Source of the DNA: Pseudomonadota bacterium
GTDB lineage: Bacteria > Pseudomonadota > Alphaproteobacteria > Rhizobiales > Xanthobacteraceae
Assembly: GCA_018240595.1 (NCBI GenBank)
Contig: JAFEFL010000021.1
Span: 1-64,000, forward strand
DNA length: 64,000 nt
Direction of reading: 5' to 3'
Part shown: one piece after another, positions 18,271-26,702 of the stretch
Layout of the letters: each line of letters begins with the position of its first letter
Numbering within the stretch: position 1 is the stretch's first letter
Notes under the pieces: generated by a model
Database searches by the model: none
Told to the model about the DNA's origin: nothing
The model's input: only the letters and a program-made list of their open reading frames with translations
Position numbers and translations under genes: made by a program

Positions 18271-18911
18271 GCTTTGCCACGATGACGCGCCCGGGCGATG
18301 CGGCGGCGGACGCCAGCAACGCTGCATTCGCATCGCGCAAGTTCTTCGACACCGCCAGTCAGACCTGGATGGTCAAGGTGTTCCCCGGCGAATACTACGT
18401 CACCTCGAAGCCCGACGAAGTCCTTGTGACCATCCTCGGCTCGTGCGTCGCCGCATGCATTCGCGATCCGCGCCTCGGGATCGGCGGCATGAACCACTTC
18501 ATGTTGCCGCACAGCAAGGCGGGCAACTGGGCCGGCGACATGCAGTCGACCCGGTTCGGCAATTTCGCCATGGAAAAGCTGATCAACGAACTGTTGAAGG
18601 CCGGATGTTCCCGCGCCTCGCTTGAAATCAAGGTTTTTGGCGGCGGTAACGTTACCGATACGCAAAACGCCATCGGAACCGATAACTCCGACTTCATCCT
18701 GCGCTACCTCGAAGCCGAAGGTTTGCGCTGCGCTGCACAGGATCTGCGCGGCAACCTGCCGCGTCGCATCCAGTACGCGCCATCGACCGGCAAAGTCATC
18801 CGTCGCCTGCTCGGCTCCGGCGAATCTCCGGCGGTCGTGCGCGAGGAAAAGGAATACGTCAGCCGCATCTCGAAGAAACAGACGGGCGGCGAAATCACGC
18901 TCTTCGATTGA
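18267..18911 (+). CDS. cheD: Chemoreceptor glutamine deamidase CheD
   Basis: 214 aa with an N-terminal extension of about 30 residues. The catalytic Cys60 lies in VTILGSCVAACIRD and the His77 in GIGGMNHFMLP, as in characterised CheD enzymes. FGGGNVTD is also conserved. CheD deamidates receptor glutamines to make methyl-accepting glutamates and modulates CheA. The placement between cheR and cheB, 4 bp overlapping cheR and 12 bp before cheB, matches other alphaproteobacterial loci. Confidence 0.95.
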   Translation: MSFATMTRPGDAAADASNAAFASRKFFDTASQTWMVKVFPGEYYVTSKPDEVLVTILGSCVAACIRDPRLGIGGMNHFMLPHSKAGNWAGDMQSTRFGNFAMEKLINELLKAGCSRASLEIKVFGGGNVTDTQNAIGTDNSDFILRYLEAEGLRCAAQDLRGNLPRRIQYAPSTGKVIRRLLGSGESPAVVREEKEYVSRISKKQTGGEITLFD

Positions 18912-18923
18912 ACGGAAACGCCA

Positions 18924-19994
18924 ATGGACAAGAAGGTCAGGGTTCTTATCGTCGACGACTCCGCCGTCATCCGGCAGTTGTTGCAGATGCTGCTGTCGCA
19001 GGATCCGGAGATCGAGGTTGTCGGCACCGCCGGCGATCCGCTCATCGCTCGCGACCGCATCAAAGCCCTCAACCCCGATGTCGTGACGCTCGATGTCGAG
19101 ATGCCGAACATGGACGGCGTCACCTTCCTGCGCAAAATCATGACGCTGCGGCCGATGCCGGTGGTCATGGTCTCGACCCTCACCCAGGCGGGCGCCGAAA
19201 CGACGCTCGAGGCGCTGGAAATCGGCGCCGTCGATTTCGTCGCCAAGCCGGTCAAGGATGCGGCGCAAGGTCTGACGGAAATCGCCGGCGAATTGCAGGC
19301 CAAGGTGAAGCAGGCCGCGCGCGCCCGGGTGGGCCGCGGCGCCGCGACGCTGGCGCCGGCCAAGCCGCGCCGCGCCTATAGCGGCGGGACCGGCGAGCGT
19401 CTCGTCGCTATCGGTGCCTCGACCGGTGGCGTCGAAGCGCTCAAAAAGGTGCTGATGCATTTGCCGGCCGAGTGCCCGCCGATCGTCGTCACCCAGCACA
19501 TGCCGCCGCGCTTCACAGCCGCCTTCGCCGAGCGCCTCAACCGCGAGTGCCCGATGAAGGTGTCGGAAGCGGCGCATAACGACGTCATCGAGGCCGGCCA
19601 CGTCTACATCGCGCCGGGCTCGCATCATCTCGAGGTGGTGCGCGCCGGCAGCGAATATCGCTGCACCCTGAGCGACGGCGCGCCGGTTTCCGGTCACCGG
19701 CCGTCGGTCGATGTCCTGTTCCGTTCGGTGGCGAAAGCCGCCGGCAAGGCCGCGGTCGGATCGATCCTGACCGGCATGGGCAAGGACGGCGCCGATGGCC
19801 TGCTGGCGATGCGCCAGGCCGGCGCCTTCACGCTTGGCCAGGACGAGGCCTCGGCGCTCATTTACGGCATGCCGCGCGTCGCCTTCGAGCGCGGCGCGGT
19901 GATGCGGCAGGTGTCGCTCTCGCACATGGCCGAAGCAATCCTCGATGCCTGCGAGGGCACGACCCCGACTACCAAAGCCGCGGCACGAGCATAG
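18924..19994 (+). CDS. cheB: Chemotaxis response regulator / protein-glutamate methylesterase CheB
   Basis: 356 aa. The receiver domain spans residues 1-125 with the acidic pair Asp11/Asp12, phospho-acceptor Asp57 in TLDVEMPNMDG and Lys108 in VAKPV. The methylesterase domain covers about 158-350 with the triad Ser166 (AIGASTGGVEAL), His192 (VVTQHMPP) and Asp288 (GMGKDGADG). It removes receptor methyl groups, and CheA phosphorylation activates it. All catalytic residues are present. It ends 10 bp before the STAS-CheY gene. Confidence 0.97.
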   Translation: MDKKVRVLIVDDSAVIRQLLQMLLSQDPEIEVVGTAGDPLIARDRIKALNPDVVTLDVEMPNMDGVTFLRKIMTLRPMPVVMVSTLTQAGAETTLEALEIGAVDFVAKPVKDAAQGLTEIAGELQAKVKQAARARVGRGAATLAPAKPRRAYSGGTGERLVAIGASTGGVEALKKVLMHLPAECPPIVVTQHMPPRFTAAFAERLNRECPMKVSEAAHNDVIEAGHVYIAPGSHHLEVVRAGSEYRCTLSDGAPVSGHRPSVDVLFRSVAKAAGKAAVGSILTGMGKDGADGLLAMRQAGAFTLGQDEASALIYGMPRVAFERGAVMRQVSLSHMAEAILDACEGTTPTTKAAARA

Positions 19995-20004
19995 GAACGA
20001 TGCG

Positions 20005-20772
20005 ATGATGGGCAACGCCGAACAGAACGTCGTGATGCTGCCGTCCAACCTCGATCAGGCGGCGGCGGAATCCTTTCTTGAACTCATGCGTCACCGGGTC
20101 AGCGGCGATGCGCCTCTGGCGTTGGATGCTTCCGAGGTCGAAACTTTGACGCTTCCCTGTACGCAGATCGTGCTCGCCGCGCTTCGCGTCGGCGAAAGCA
20201 TCAAGATCAGGAACCCGTCGGCGGCCTTCGTCGCTTCCTTCGAGGATTTCGGCCTCGACTGGCAGTCCCATCTCGATCAAAGCCAGATTTCTGAAGAAAT
20301 TGCCGATCAACAAGAAATTACTGGCGAGGCGCCTGACGCCCCGCCGGCTGAGGCGACGCCGGATGTCGACGCCGAAACTCCTCCCATCAGCGAGAAAGTC
20401 ATGAGCAAACGCATTCTGACAATCGACGATTCCAAGACGATACGCGACATGCTGATGCTGACGCTCGCCGAAGCGGGTTTCGATGTGATCCAGGCCGTCG
20501 ACGGTCAGGATGGCCTCGACGTTCTGGCCAAGGAGCAGTCGGAGGTCGATGTTATCATCACCGACATCAACATGCCCCGCATGGACGGCTACGAAGTGAT
20601 CCGCAACCTGCGGCGCGACCCGACCTACAAGTCGAAACCGATCCTGGTGCTCACCACCGAAAGCGACGGTGACAAGAAGAACCTGGCGCGCGAGGCGGGC
20701 GCCACCGGCTGGATGGTCAAGCCGTTCGATCCGGAGCGATTGGTGGCCACCGTGCGCAAGGTTGCACCCTGA
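20005..20772 (+). CDS. STAS-CheY fusion protein (possible internal cheY start)
   Basis: 255 aa (ATG at 20005 or 20008 after aggaacg). Residues about 1-100 are a small STAS-like domain (LALDASEVETLTLPCTQIVL) of the kind usually encoded as a separate gene in rhizobial che operons. An acidic Pro/Ala linker follows (about 101-130). Residues about 133-255 are a complete CheY: ILTIDDSKTIRDML, phospho-acceptor Asp in ITDINMPRMDG, LTTES and MVKPFDP. A second start, ATG at 20401 preceded by gcgagaaag, would give a free 123-aa CheY from the same frame. Phosphotransfer from CheA is expected; the STAS part may tether it or mediate partner contacts. Confidence 0.85.
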   Translation: MMGNAEQNVVMLPSNLDQAAAESFLELMRHRVSGDAPLALDASEVETLTLPCTQIVLAALRVGESIKIRNPSAAFVASFEDFGLDWQSHLDQSQISEEIADQQEITGEAPDAPPAEATPDVDAETPPISEKVMSKRILTIDDSKTIRDMLMLTLAEAGFDVIQAVDGQDGLDVLAKEQSEVDVIITDINMPRMDGYEVIRNLRRDPTYKSKPILVLTTESDGDKKNLAREAGATGWMVKPFDPERLVATVRKVAP

Positions 20773-20820
20773 GTTTTGGCAAGGCTGACGGAAAAAGTCT
20801 GACCGACAAGGCTAACGAAC

Positions 20821-22889
20821 ATGGCAAGTTTAGACGATCTGAAGAAGACATTCTTCGACGAATGCGACGAAGCGATGCAGCAGATCGAGATCGGCCTCAC
20901 CGATATCCGATCGGGCGAAGGCAATGACGAGACGATCAACGCCGTGTTCCGCGGCGTGCATTCCGTCAAGGGCGGTGCCGGCATCTTCGGCTTCGAACAA
21001 CTTGTCGGCTTCGCTCACGTTTTCGAGACGGTTCTCGACGGCCTGCGCAACGGCAGCCTGACGGCGACGTCGGATAATCTTGACGTTCTGCTGTCGTCGA
21101 GCGACGTGCTGTCCGATCTTGTGCAGATGTCGCGCTCGGGCCAGGAAATCCCGTCGGGCTTCGGCGGCGAGTGCCGCAACGCGCTCGAGCAGATCATCGA
21201 GCAGGGCGGTGGCGGAAGTGCCGACGGCGGCGAGGTGGCGCCGGCAGATTTCGAAGGTCTCGACTTCATGCCGGTGGCTGTCGATCTCGACGACGTCGCG
21301 TCCGACCGGCCGGCCGAGGGCCAGCGCATTTACAACATTACGTTTCGGCCGAAGCCGGAAATGCTGAAGAAGGCCAACGAGCCGCTTTACGTCCTGCGCG
21401 AGCTGCGTAAGCTCGGCGATGTCGAACTGACCGCCAACACCGAGCATTTGCCGGGGCTGGGCGACATCGAGACAGATGTCCCGTACTTGTGGTGGAGCGC
21501 GATCCTGCGCACCGAGGCGGCCCGCGAGCAGGTCGACGAGGTGTTCGAATTCGTCTCCGGCGACTGCGACCTCACGATCGAGGACGCCGCCAAGACCCCG
21601 ATCATCGCCGCGCCGGCGGCCATGCCGACGATCGACGCCCCGCCGCTGGCGCCGGCCGCACCAAGCCCGCCGCGACGACCACCCGCATCGAGCTCGACCG
21701 TATCGACCGCGTCGTCAACATGGTCGGCGAGCTCGTCATCTCGCAGGCCATGCTCGGCCAGATCGTCCAGGACTTGCCGGAATCCACCAGCATGCGGCTG
21801 ATCCAGATCCTGGACGAAGTCGCGCATCACACCCGCGAACTCAAGGACAGCGTGATGTCCATGCGCGCCCAGCCGGTCGGCTCGGTGTTCCAGCGCATGC
21901 CGCGTCTGGTCCGCGAGGTCGCCGCCAAGACGCACAAGAAAGTCCGCCTCGAGACCCACGGTGAAACCACGGAAGTCGACCGTTCGATCATCGAGCGGCT
22001 CGGCGATCCGCTCACCCATATCATCCGCAATTCGGTGGACCACGGCGTCGAAGCGCCGGCCGCCCGTCTTGCCGCCGGCAAGCCGGAAGAGGGCGTCATC
22101 CGCCTGTCCGCGGAGCACCGCGGTGGCCGTATCGTCATCGAGATCAAGGACGACGGCGCCGGCATCAACTCGGACCGCGTGCTCAAGATCGCCCGCGAAA
22201 AGGGCCTGGTCGGACCGGACGCGCAGCTCACCGAGGACGAGATCAACAACCTGATCATGATGCCGGGCTTCTCCACGGCGGAGACGATCTCGGACATCTC
22301 GGGCCGCGGCGTCGGCATGGACGTCGTCCGCAGCAACATTCAGGACCTCGGCGGCCGCATCACGCTCAAGTCGGTGCGCGGTCAGGGCATGACCATTCAG
22401 CTCGCGCTGCCGCTGACGCTGGCGGTCATGGACGGCATGGTGATCAAGGTCGGAACCCAGACCTATGTGATGCCGTTGTCGGCGATCGTCGAATGCTTGC
22501 GGCCGTCCCGCGGCGAAATCTCGGCCCTGATCGGTACCCATGGCATGCTGCAACTACGCGGAGAATTCGTCCCCATCGTCATGCTGAGCGATCTGCTGGG
22601 CATCGGCTCGTCTTCGGTCAACAACACCGAACGCGTCGTCATCATCACCGACACGGGCGAGGGCTCTCGCATCGGTTTGGTCGTCGACGAGTTGCTCGGC
22701 CATCAGCAGGTGGTGATCAAGAGCATCGAGGAGAGCTATGGCGCCGTTCCCGGCATCGCAGCTGCCACGATCCTCGGCAACGGACGCGTTGCCTTCATTC
22801 TCGACGTGGAGAAGCTCGCCGACCTCGCCGTACACACACCGGTTACCAACAACGCAACCATGAAAGCGGCTCAGCCCGCCTTGAACTAG
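20821..22889 (+). pseudogene. cheA: Chemotaxis histidine kinase CheA, interrupted by a frameshift
   Basis: Two frames together spell a full CheA of about 689 aa. The first (20821 to about 21658) holds the P1 domain with phospho-His47 (FRGVHSVKGGAG) and a P2-like domain. The second (about 21659 to 22889) holds the P3 dimer helices (RIELDRIDRVVNMVGELVI), the ATPase domain (N box HIIRNSVDHGVE, DDGAGI, GRGVGMDVV) and the CheW-like P5 domain. A net -1 shift near ggccgcaccaagcc (21654-21667), in the P2-P3 linker, joins them; the first frame runs on out of register to 21801. No canonical slippery heptamer is visible. All domains are intact, so a sequencing error or very recent mutation is likely. 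Read as written, the kinase and its phosphorylated His are on separate proteins or lost. Confidence 0.88.
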
Positions 22890-22941
22890 GATCGATCCTG
22901 CGCGTCCGACGACGCGCTGGTCGCATAAGGAGTAAGAAAAA

Positions 22942-23331
22942 ATGCCAGTTGCAGGAGCAATCAAGGTCCTCATCGTCGACGACCAGAACAGCGTTCGGCA
23001 GATGACCCGCATGGCGCTGGAGGAGATCGGGTTCCGCCACATCCAGGAGGCTGAAAACGGCGTCCAGGCCATGGAAACCGCCGCCGTGCAGCCGCTCGAC
23101 CTCATCATTTCCGACTACAACATGCCGGAAATGGACGGTCTCGGCCTGCTGCGCGCCGTCCGCGGTCACCCCGTCGCGCGCAAGGTGCCGTTCATCATGC
23201 TGACCGGCCGCGGCGACCGAGAGCTGGTGGTCAAGGCGGCTCAGGCCGGCGTCAACAACTACCTGGTCAAGCCGTTCACGTCGGCGATTCTGCGCGGCAA
23301 GATCGAGCAGGTCATCGGCAAGCTGGCGTAA
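22942..23331 (+). CDS. cheY: CheY-type response regulator
   Basis: 129 aa, a single receiver domain: VLIVDDQNSVRQMTRMAL, phospho-acceptor Asp in LIISDYNMPEMDG, Thr in IMLTGRGDREL and Lys in YLVKPFTS. No output domain. Its ribosome site is aaggagtaag. CheA should phosphorylate it. With the STAS-linked CheY upstream there are two CheY proteins in the locus; one may drive the motor and the other act as a phosphate sink, as in Sinorhizobium meliloti. Which is which cannot be told from sequence. Confidence 0.94.
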   Translation: MPVAGAIKVLIVDDQNSVRQMTRMALEEIGFRHIQEAENGVQAMETAAVQPLDLIISDYNMPEMDGLGLLRAVRGHPVARKVPFIMLTGRGDRELVVKAAQAGVNNYLVKPFTSAILRGKIEQVIGKLA

Positions 23332-23367
23332 TGCGCGGATGCGGTTGAACCGGCCGGGGGAAGGTTA

Positions 23368-23778
23368 GTGGCGGACGAAGACTTGGACAACGACGTGAGC
23401 GCGTTTCTGGCCGTGCTTGCCGCCTTGTTGCTGGACAACGTCCTGCAGCTCGACGAAACGGTGGGTCGTGTCACCGACTTCGTGATGAACAACAAGCCGG
23501 ATCGCGACACCGTAGTCACCTTGCAGAGCTTCGACCGCATCAAGCAAGAGTTCGAAGCGCTCGGCGACGCGCTGGCGCGCTATGCCCAGGCCCACGCGGC
23601 GACGCCGGAAACCGGCGAAGCGCGCTTCCAGCTTGGACACGACGTCATCTCGGGCATCACGGTCGCGGATCTGAAGGACCGCCTGCTAAGCCGTCTGGTG
23701 CCGGAGCAGGACGAAATGCTGCTGCCGGAGATTTCGGCGGAACAGGCGGCGGAGGTTGGCGTCGATGTCCAGTACTGA
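23368..23778 (+). CDS. Small chemotaxis-operon protein with DxxxQ motif (CheT/CheZ-like candidate)
   Basis: 136 aa starting at a GTG with a strong ggggaagg ribosome site. It is mostly helical and acidic, with no known domain visible. Residues 52-61 read LQSFDRIKQE, so Asp56 and Gln60 form a DxxxQ motif in a predicted helix. This is the active-site pattern of CheZ phosphatases (Asp143/Gln147 of E. coli) and of CheT, the small CheY-phosphatase of Sinorhizobium meliloti. Its position right after cheY fits a CheY-phosphate dephosphorylation role. The assignment rests on one motif and context. It could instead be an uncharacterised scaffold. Confidence 0.62.
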   Translation: MADEDLDNDVSAFLAVLAALLLDNVLQLDETVGRVTDFVMNNKPDRDTVVTLQSFDRIKQEFEALGDALARYAQAHAATPETGEARFQLGHDVISGITVADLKDRLLSRLVPEQDEMLLPEISAEQAAEVGVDVQY

Positions 23779-23820
23779 AAAATCCGAGCTTATCGCACCC
23801 AAAGCCGTTGCGAGGGTCTG

Positions 23821-24897
23821 ATGTCGAACAACGCCTTTCTCACAGAACTCGAAGAGGCTTTGACCAACGGTCCGGCGGACAAGCGCGCCAAGACCTTGCG
23901 CCGCGTCACGGATCTCTTCGTCTTCGGCGCCAGTCACTTCACCGAAGACCATGTGGCGATGTTCGATGGGGTGTTTCAGAACCTCATGGTCAACATCGAG
24001 ACTTCGGCGCGGGCGGCGCTGGCCGAGCGGCTGAAGTCGGTGACCAATGCGCCGACCGGCGTGATCCGCGCGCTGGCGATGGACGACGATATTTCCGTGG
24101 CCGGGCCGGTGCTGACCGAGTCGGAGCGCATCGACAATGCCTCGCTGGTCGAGACCGCGCGCACCAAGAGCCAGCCGCACCTGATGGCCATCTCCAACCG
24201 CAAGGAGATTGCCGAGACCGTGACCGACGTCCTGGTCGAGCGCGGCAATCGCGACGTCGCGCTCAACGTCGCGCGCAACAAAGGCGCCCGGTTCTCCAAC
24301 ATCGGCTACCTGCGCCTCGTCAAGCGATCCGAGGGCGACGAGGAGCTGGCGCGCACCGTCGGTTCGCGCCCGGAAATTCCGCGCCAGCATTTCCTGCGGC
24401 TGCTCTCGACCGCCTCGAAGGCCGTCCGCATTTCGCTGCAGAACGCCCATCCCGAGATCGCCGCCCATGTCGAAGCCGTCGTCGATCGCGTCGCCGTCGA
24501 CATCCAGAAGCAGGCGGCGATGTCGCGTGACTACACCGCGGCCCGCGACCTGATCGAGAACATGAAGCGTTCGCACAATCTGTCGGAACGCGACATCGAC
24601 GCCTTTGCCCGCGCCGGCAAGTTCGAGGAAACGGCGGTGGCGCTGTCGGTGCTCGGCGATCTGCCGTTCACACTGGTCGAGCGCGCCATGGTGCTCGACC
24701 GCGTCGAGCCGATCCTGCTCGTTGCCAAGACGCTGAACATGTCCTGGGCGACGGCGCGCGCCATCCTGATGCTGTGCGCCGGCCGCGGCGGCCTGGCCGC
24801 CGACACCGTCGAGAACTGCCGGACCATCTTCAACAAGATGAAGCCGGAAACGGCGGCGCAGGTCATCGCCTTCCAGCGCAGCCGCCTGCAGGTCTAG
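23821..24897 (+). CDS. DUF2336 protein, full length, chemotaxis-linked
   Basis: 358 aa, all-helical, repeat-like. The N-terminal ~200 residues match the short DUF2336 protein at 9754-10362; the C-terminal part (about 200-358) has helical pairs such as LPFTLVERAMVLDRVEPILL and SWATARAILMLCAGRGG. The molecular role of DUF2336 is not established. It lies 42 bp after the DxxxQ gene and is the last gene of the chemotaxis run, so co-regulation with chemotaxis is likely. The ATG follows gagggtctg. It ends about 50 bp from a convergent gene pair. Confidence 0.88.
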   Translation: MSNNAFLTELEEALTNGPADKRAKTLRRVTDLFVFGASHFTEDHVAMFDGVFQNLMVNIETSARAALAERLKSVTNAPTGVIRALAMDDDISVAGPVLTESERIDNASLVETARTKSQPHLMAISNRKEIAETVTDVLVERGNRDVALNVARNKGARFSNIGYLRLVKRSEGDEELARTVGSRPEIPRQHFLRLLSTASKAVRISLQNAHPEIAAHVEAVVDRVAVDIQKQAAMSRDYTAARDLIENMKRSHNLSERDIDAFARAGKFEETAVALSVLGDLPFTLVERAMVLDRVEPILLVAKTLNMSWATARAILMLCAGRGGLAADTVENCRTIFNKMKPETAAQVIAFQRSRLQV

Positions 24898-24950
24898 TTT
24901 TTCGCAGTGGCTCCATGCGCCGCGTTCGCGCGGCCGGGCGAGCTTTCCCG

Positions 24951-25466
24951 TCAGTCCTTCGGGGCGGACGGCGGCACGATGCTCGCCATTTCGACGACGC
25001 GCAGCAGGCCGTTGGCCAGCTCCGGCACTTCTTCCGGGCGGCGATGGCGATATTCGTCAGTGCGCGCCAGGAGGAATGCGTCCATGTGACAGTCGGTCAC
25101 TTCCTTGTCGAACGGCGCGCCGGCGATATAGGCCTCGAGGATGTCGCACAGGGTCGTGGCTACGAAGGTCACCAGCGTATAGCCCATGGTGCTGCCGACA
25201 TCGCGCAGATAGGCGCACTTCTGGTGCGCGCGCTCCAAAGCGCCTTTGTCCGACGGATCGCTGGCGATAGCGGCCAGGCTTTCGCTGAGCTCGCCGTACT
25301 GCTGATCGATCCAGTCGGTGAAATCGGTCTTCAGTTCCTCGACGGCGCCCTGTGCTCGCTCAAGGGCTTCCTCACGCGAGACGCCGCCGGGCCGCCGTGC
25401 CATCCGCTCGAAGCGCGTATCGGCAAAGAAGATCGTGGCTTCCGAGTTGCCTTGCTTGTCAGCCAT
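24951..25466 (-). CDS. Helical protein paired with a response regulator (degenerate Hpt-like)
   Basis: 171 aa, predicted helical bundle and cytoplasmic. Residues about 75-110 (CAYLRDVGSTMGYTLVTFVA) have the spacing and glycines of a histidine phosphotransfer helix such as HxLKGxAxxxG, but Ala or Tyr stands where the phospho-His should be. If homologous, it is an inactive Hpt and would bind, not phosphorylate, its partner. It overlaps the upstream response regulator by 1 bp (tgatg), so the two are translationally coupled. Convergent with the chemotaxis operon. The function is unknown; the Hpt reading is tentative. Confidence 0.7.
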   Translation of the reverse strand: MADKQGNSEATIFFADTRFERMARRPGGVSREEALERAQGAVEELKTDFTDWIDQQYGELSESLAAIASDPSDKGALERAHQKCAYLRDVGSTMGYTLVTFVATTLCDILEAYIAGAPFDKEVTDCHMDAFLLARTDEYRHRRPEEVPELANGLLRVVEMASIVPPSAPKD

Positions 25467-26053
25467 CAGTCTTGTCCTGAACGTGCATTCGAAAACAGGC
25501 TATCGATATCGTCTTGGCCGAGCGACGGTCCGGACTCGGCCGCCACCTCGATCTCCTTGTCGCCCTTGCGGCGGCCGACGCCGCCGGGATAGCCCTCGAT
25601 CTTGAAGCGCCGGTCGGGTCCGAAATAAGTCGCGCAGTCGACGAACGGCCGCGGATTGAAGACGATCCATCCGAGCCTATCATAGAGCCCGCTCGGTGAC
25701 ATCGGTTTTGCAACGACGATATTGGCGCCGGCGTCGCGCGCGTTCTTAACCGTGGACTCGCTGGTGTCGCTCGACATCAGCAGGATCGGAATGGTGCGAT
25801 TTTCGTTGTCGGCATTGCGCCGAATGGTGCGCGTCAGCTTCAGGCCGCCGTGCGGCGGCAGGCGCATGTCGCATAACAGAATATCGATCTTTTGACTCGA
25901 AAGCGCCTGAAACAGGCCGGTCGCGTTGTCGACTTCCATCACCTTGTTGGCGCCGAAGCCGCGCAACATGCCGTTCACGACCCGGCGCAGATACGAATTC
26001 GGGTCGGCGACGAGAATCATCAGGTCGCGCAGGTTGATCGTGGAGTTTTTCAT
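25466..26053 (-). CDS. Response regulator with C-terminal FliM-like DDIDSLF motif
   Basis: 195 aa. The receiver domain spans residues about 10-130 with the acidic Asp in LVADPNSYLRR, phospho-acceptor in ILLCDMRLPPHGG, Ser in LMSSDTS and Lys in VVAKPMSP, all key positions filled. The C-terminal ~65 residues have no DNA-binding domain; they contain YFGPDRRFK and end with LGQDDIDSLFSNA. That ending resembles the SQxEIDALL peptide with which FliM binds phospho-CheY. Together with the coupled Hpt-like gene and its place beside the chemotaxis locus, a role in motility signalling is likely but unproven. Confidence 0.83.
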   Translation of the reverse strand: MKNSTINLRDLMILVADPNSYLRRVVNGMLRGFGANKVMEVDNATGLFQALSSQKIDILLCDMRLPPHGGLKLTRTIRRNADNENRTIPILLMSSDTSESTVKNARDAGANIVVAKPMSPSGLYDRLGWIVFNPRPFVDCATYFGPDRRFKIEGYPGGVGRRKGDKEIEVAAESGPSLGQDDIDSLFSNARSGQD

Positions 26054-26702
26054 TCAGGGCCTTGGGCGGTCGAATGGACGACCGCAGTTCGGCGGATCGG
26101 TGGGGAGTCCATAGACCGCGCGCGCCGAACCATCGCCTAATCCTGCGTTCCGGGATCTTGCTAGCGCACCTAATTTTGCCGATTCAGGATAACGGCTCGT
26201 TAACGCATTTCATCGATAAGAATGACAATCTGGAATAACAAACAGGTGCACGCTCCGAGTGTATCGGTGGCGCTGCCGGGGGCTGGCGGACGGAGAGTAC
26301 GAATCCCGTCGGGAGGCAAGCTGCTACCCAGCAAATACTAGGCGGAGTTCGGGCTTTGGCCAGGATTCGACTGTATTTGCGGTGCAGCAGTACGGAGTCG
26401 CAATCTGGATTATTGCATTCCGACTGTACACTATATGTAGAAGACGTATGTTCATGCGGAAGTTGATAGAAGTGATTCGCACTCGACTTCCGTGTTGCGT
26501 CGCAATGCTACGGATGCAGACGTTTAATTTCAGAACAGCACCATCCGCGGTTGTAGTGCTTGCGTGTAAATGCTCGCGTTATCGCTAACCGGGGTGCCGA
26601 ACCGCGACCAACCTCGCAACCAAGAACACTCTAAAACCGGAATTGGAAGCCCCTCAGCAGGACACGCCGCGCTATCTGGCCGGGCAAGTGGCCGCCGAGG
26701 TG
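26054..26702. other. Gene-free, lower-GC region before the Crp/Fnr gene
   Basis: About 650 bp with G+C visibly below the surroundings. A 109-codon open frame at 26259-26588 has codon use and composition (many Arg, Cys and Tyr) unlike the neighbours, and no ribosome site; I do not consider it a gene. No tRNA, riboswitch or insertion sequence could be recognised. It may hold long 5' regulatory DNA for the Crp/Fnr gene, an unrecognised RNA, or the remains of an element. Confidence 0.5.

Noticed and set aside
21640..21680. Programmed -1 frameshifting in cheA
   Set aside because: No X-XXY-YYZ slippery heptamer is present at the junction and no frameshifting is known for cheA; sequence error or mutation is simpler.
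26259..26588. Possible 109-aa protein in the gap before the Crp/Fnr gene
   Set aside because: No ribosome site, unusual composition, stop-poor by chance; no recognisable fold.
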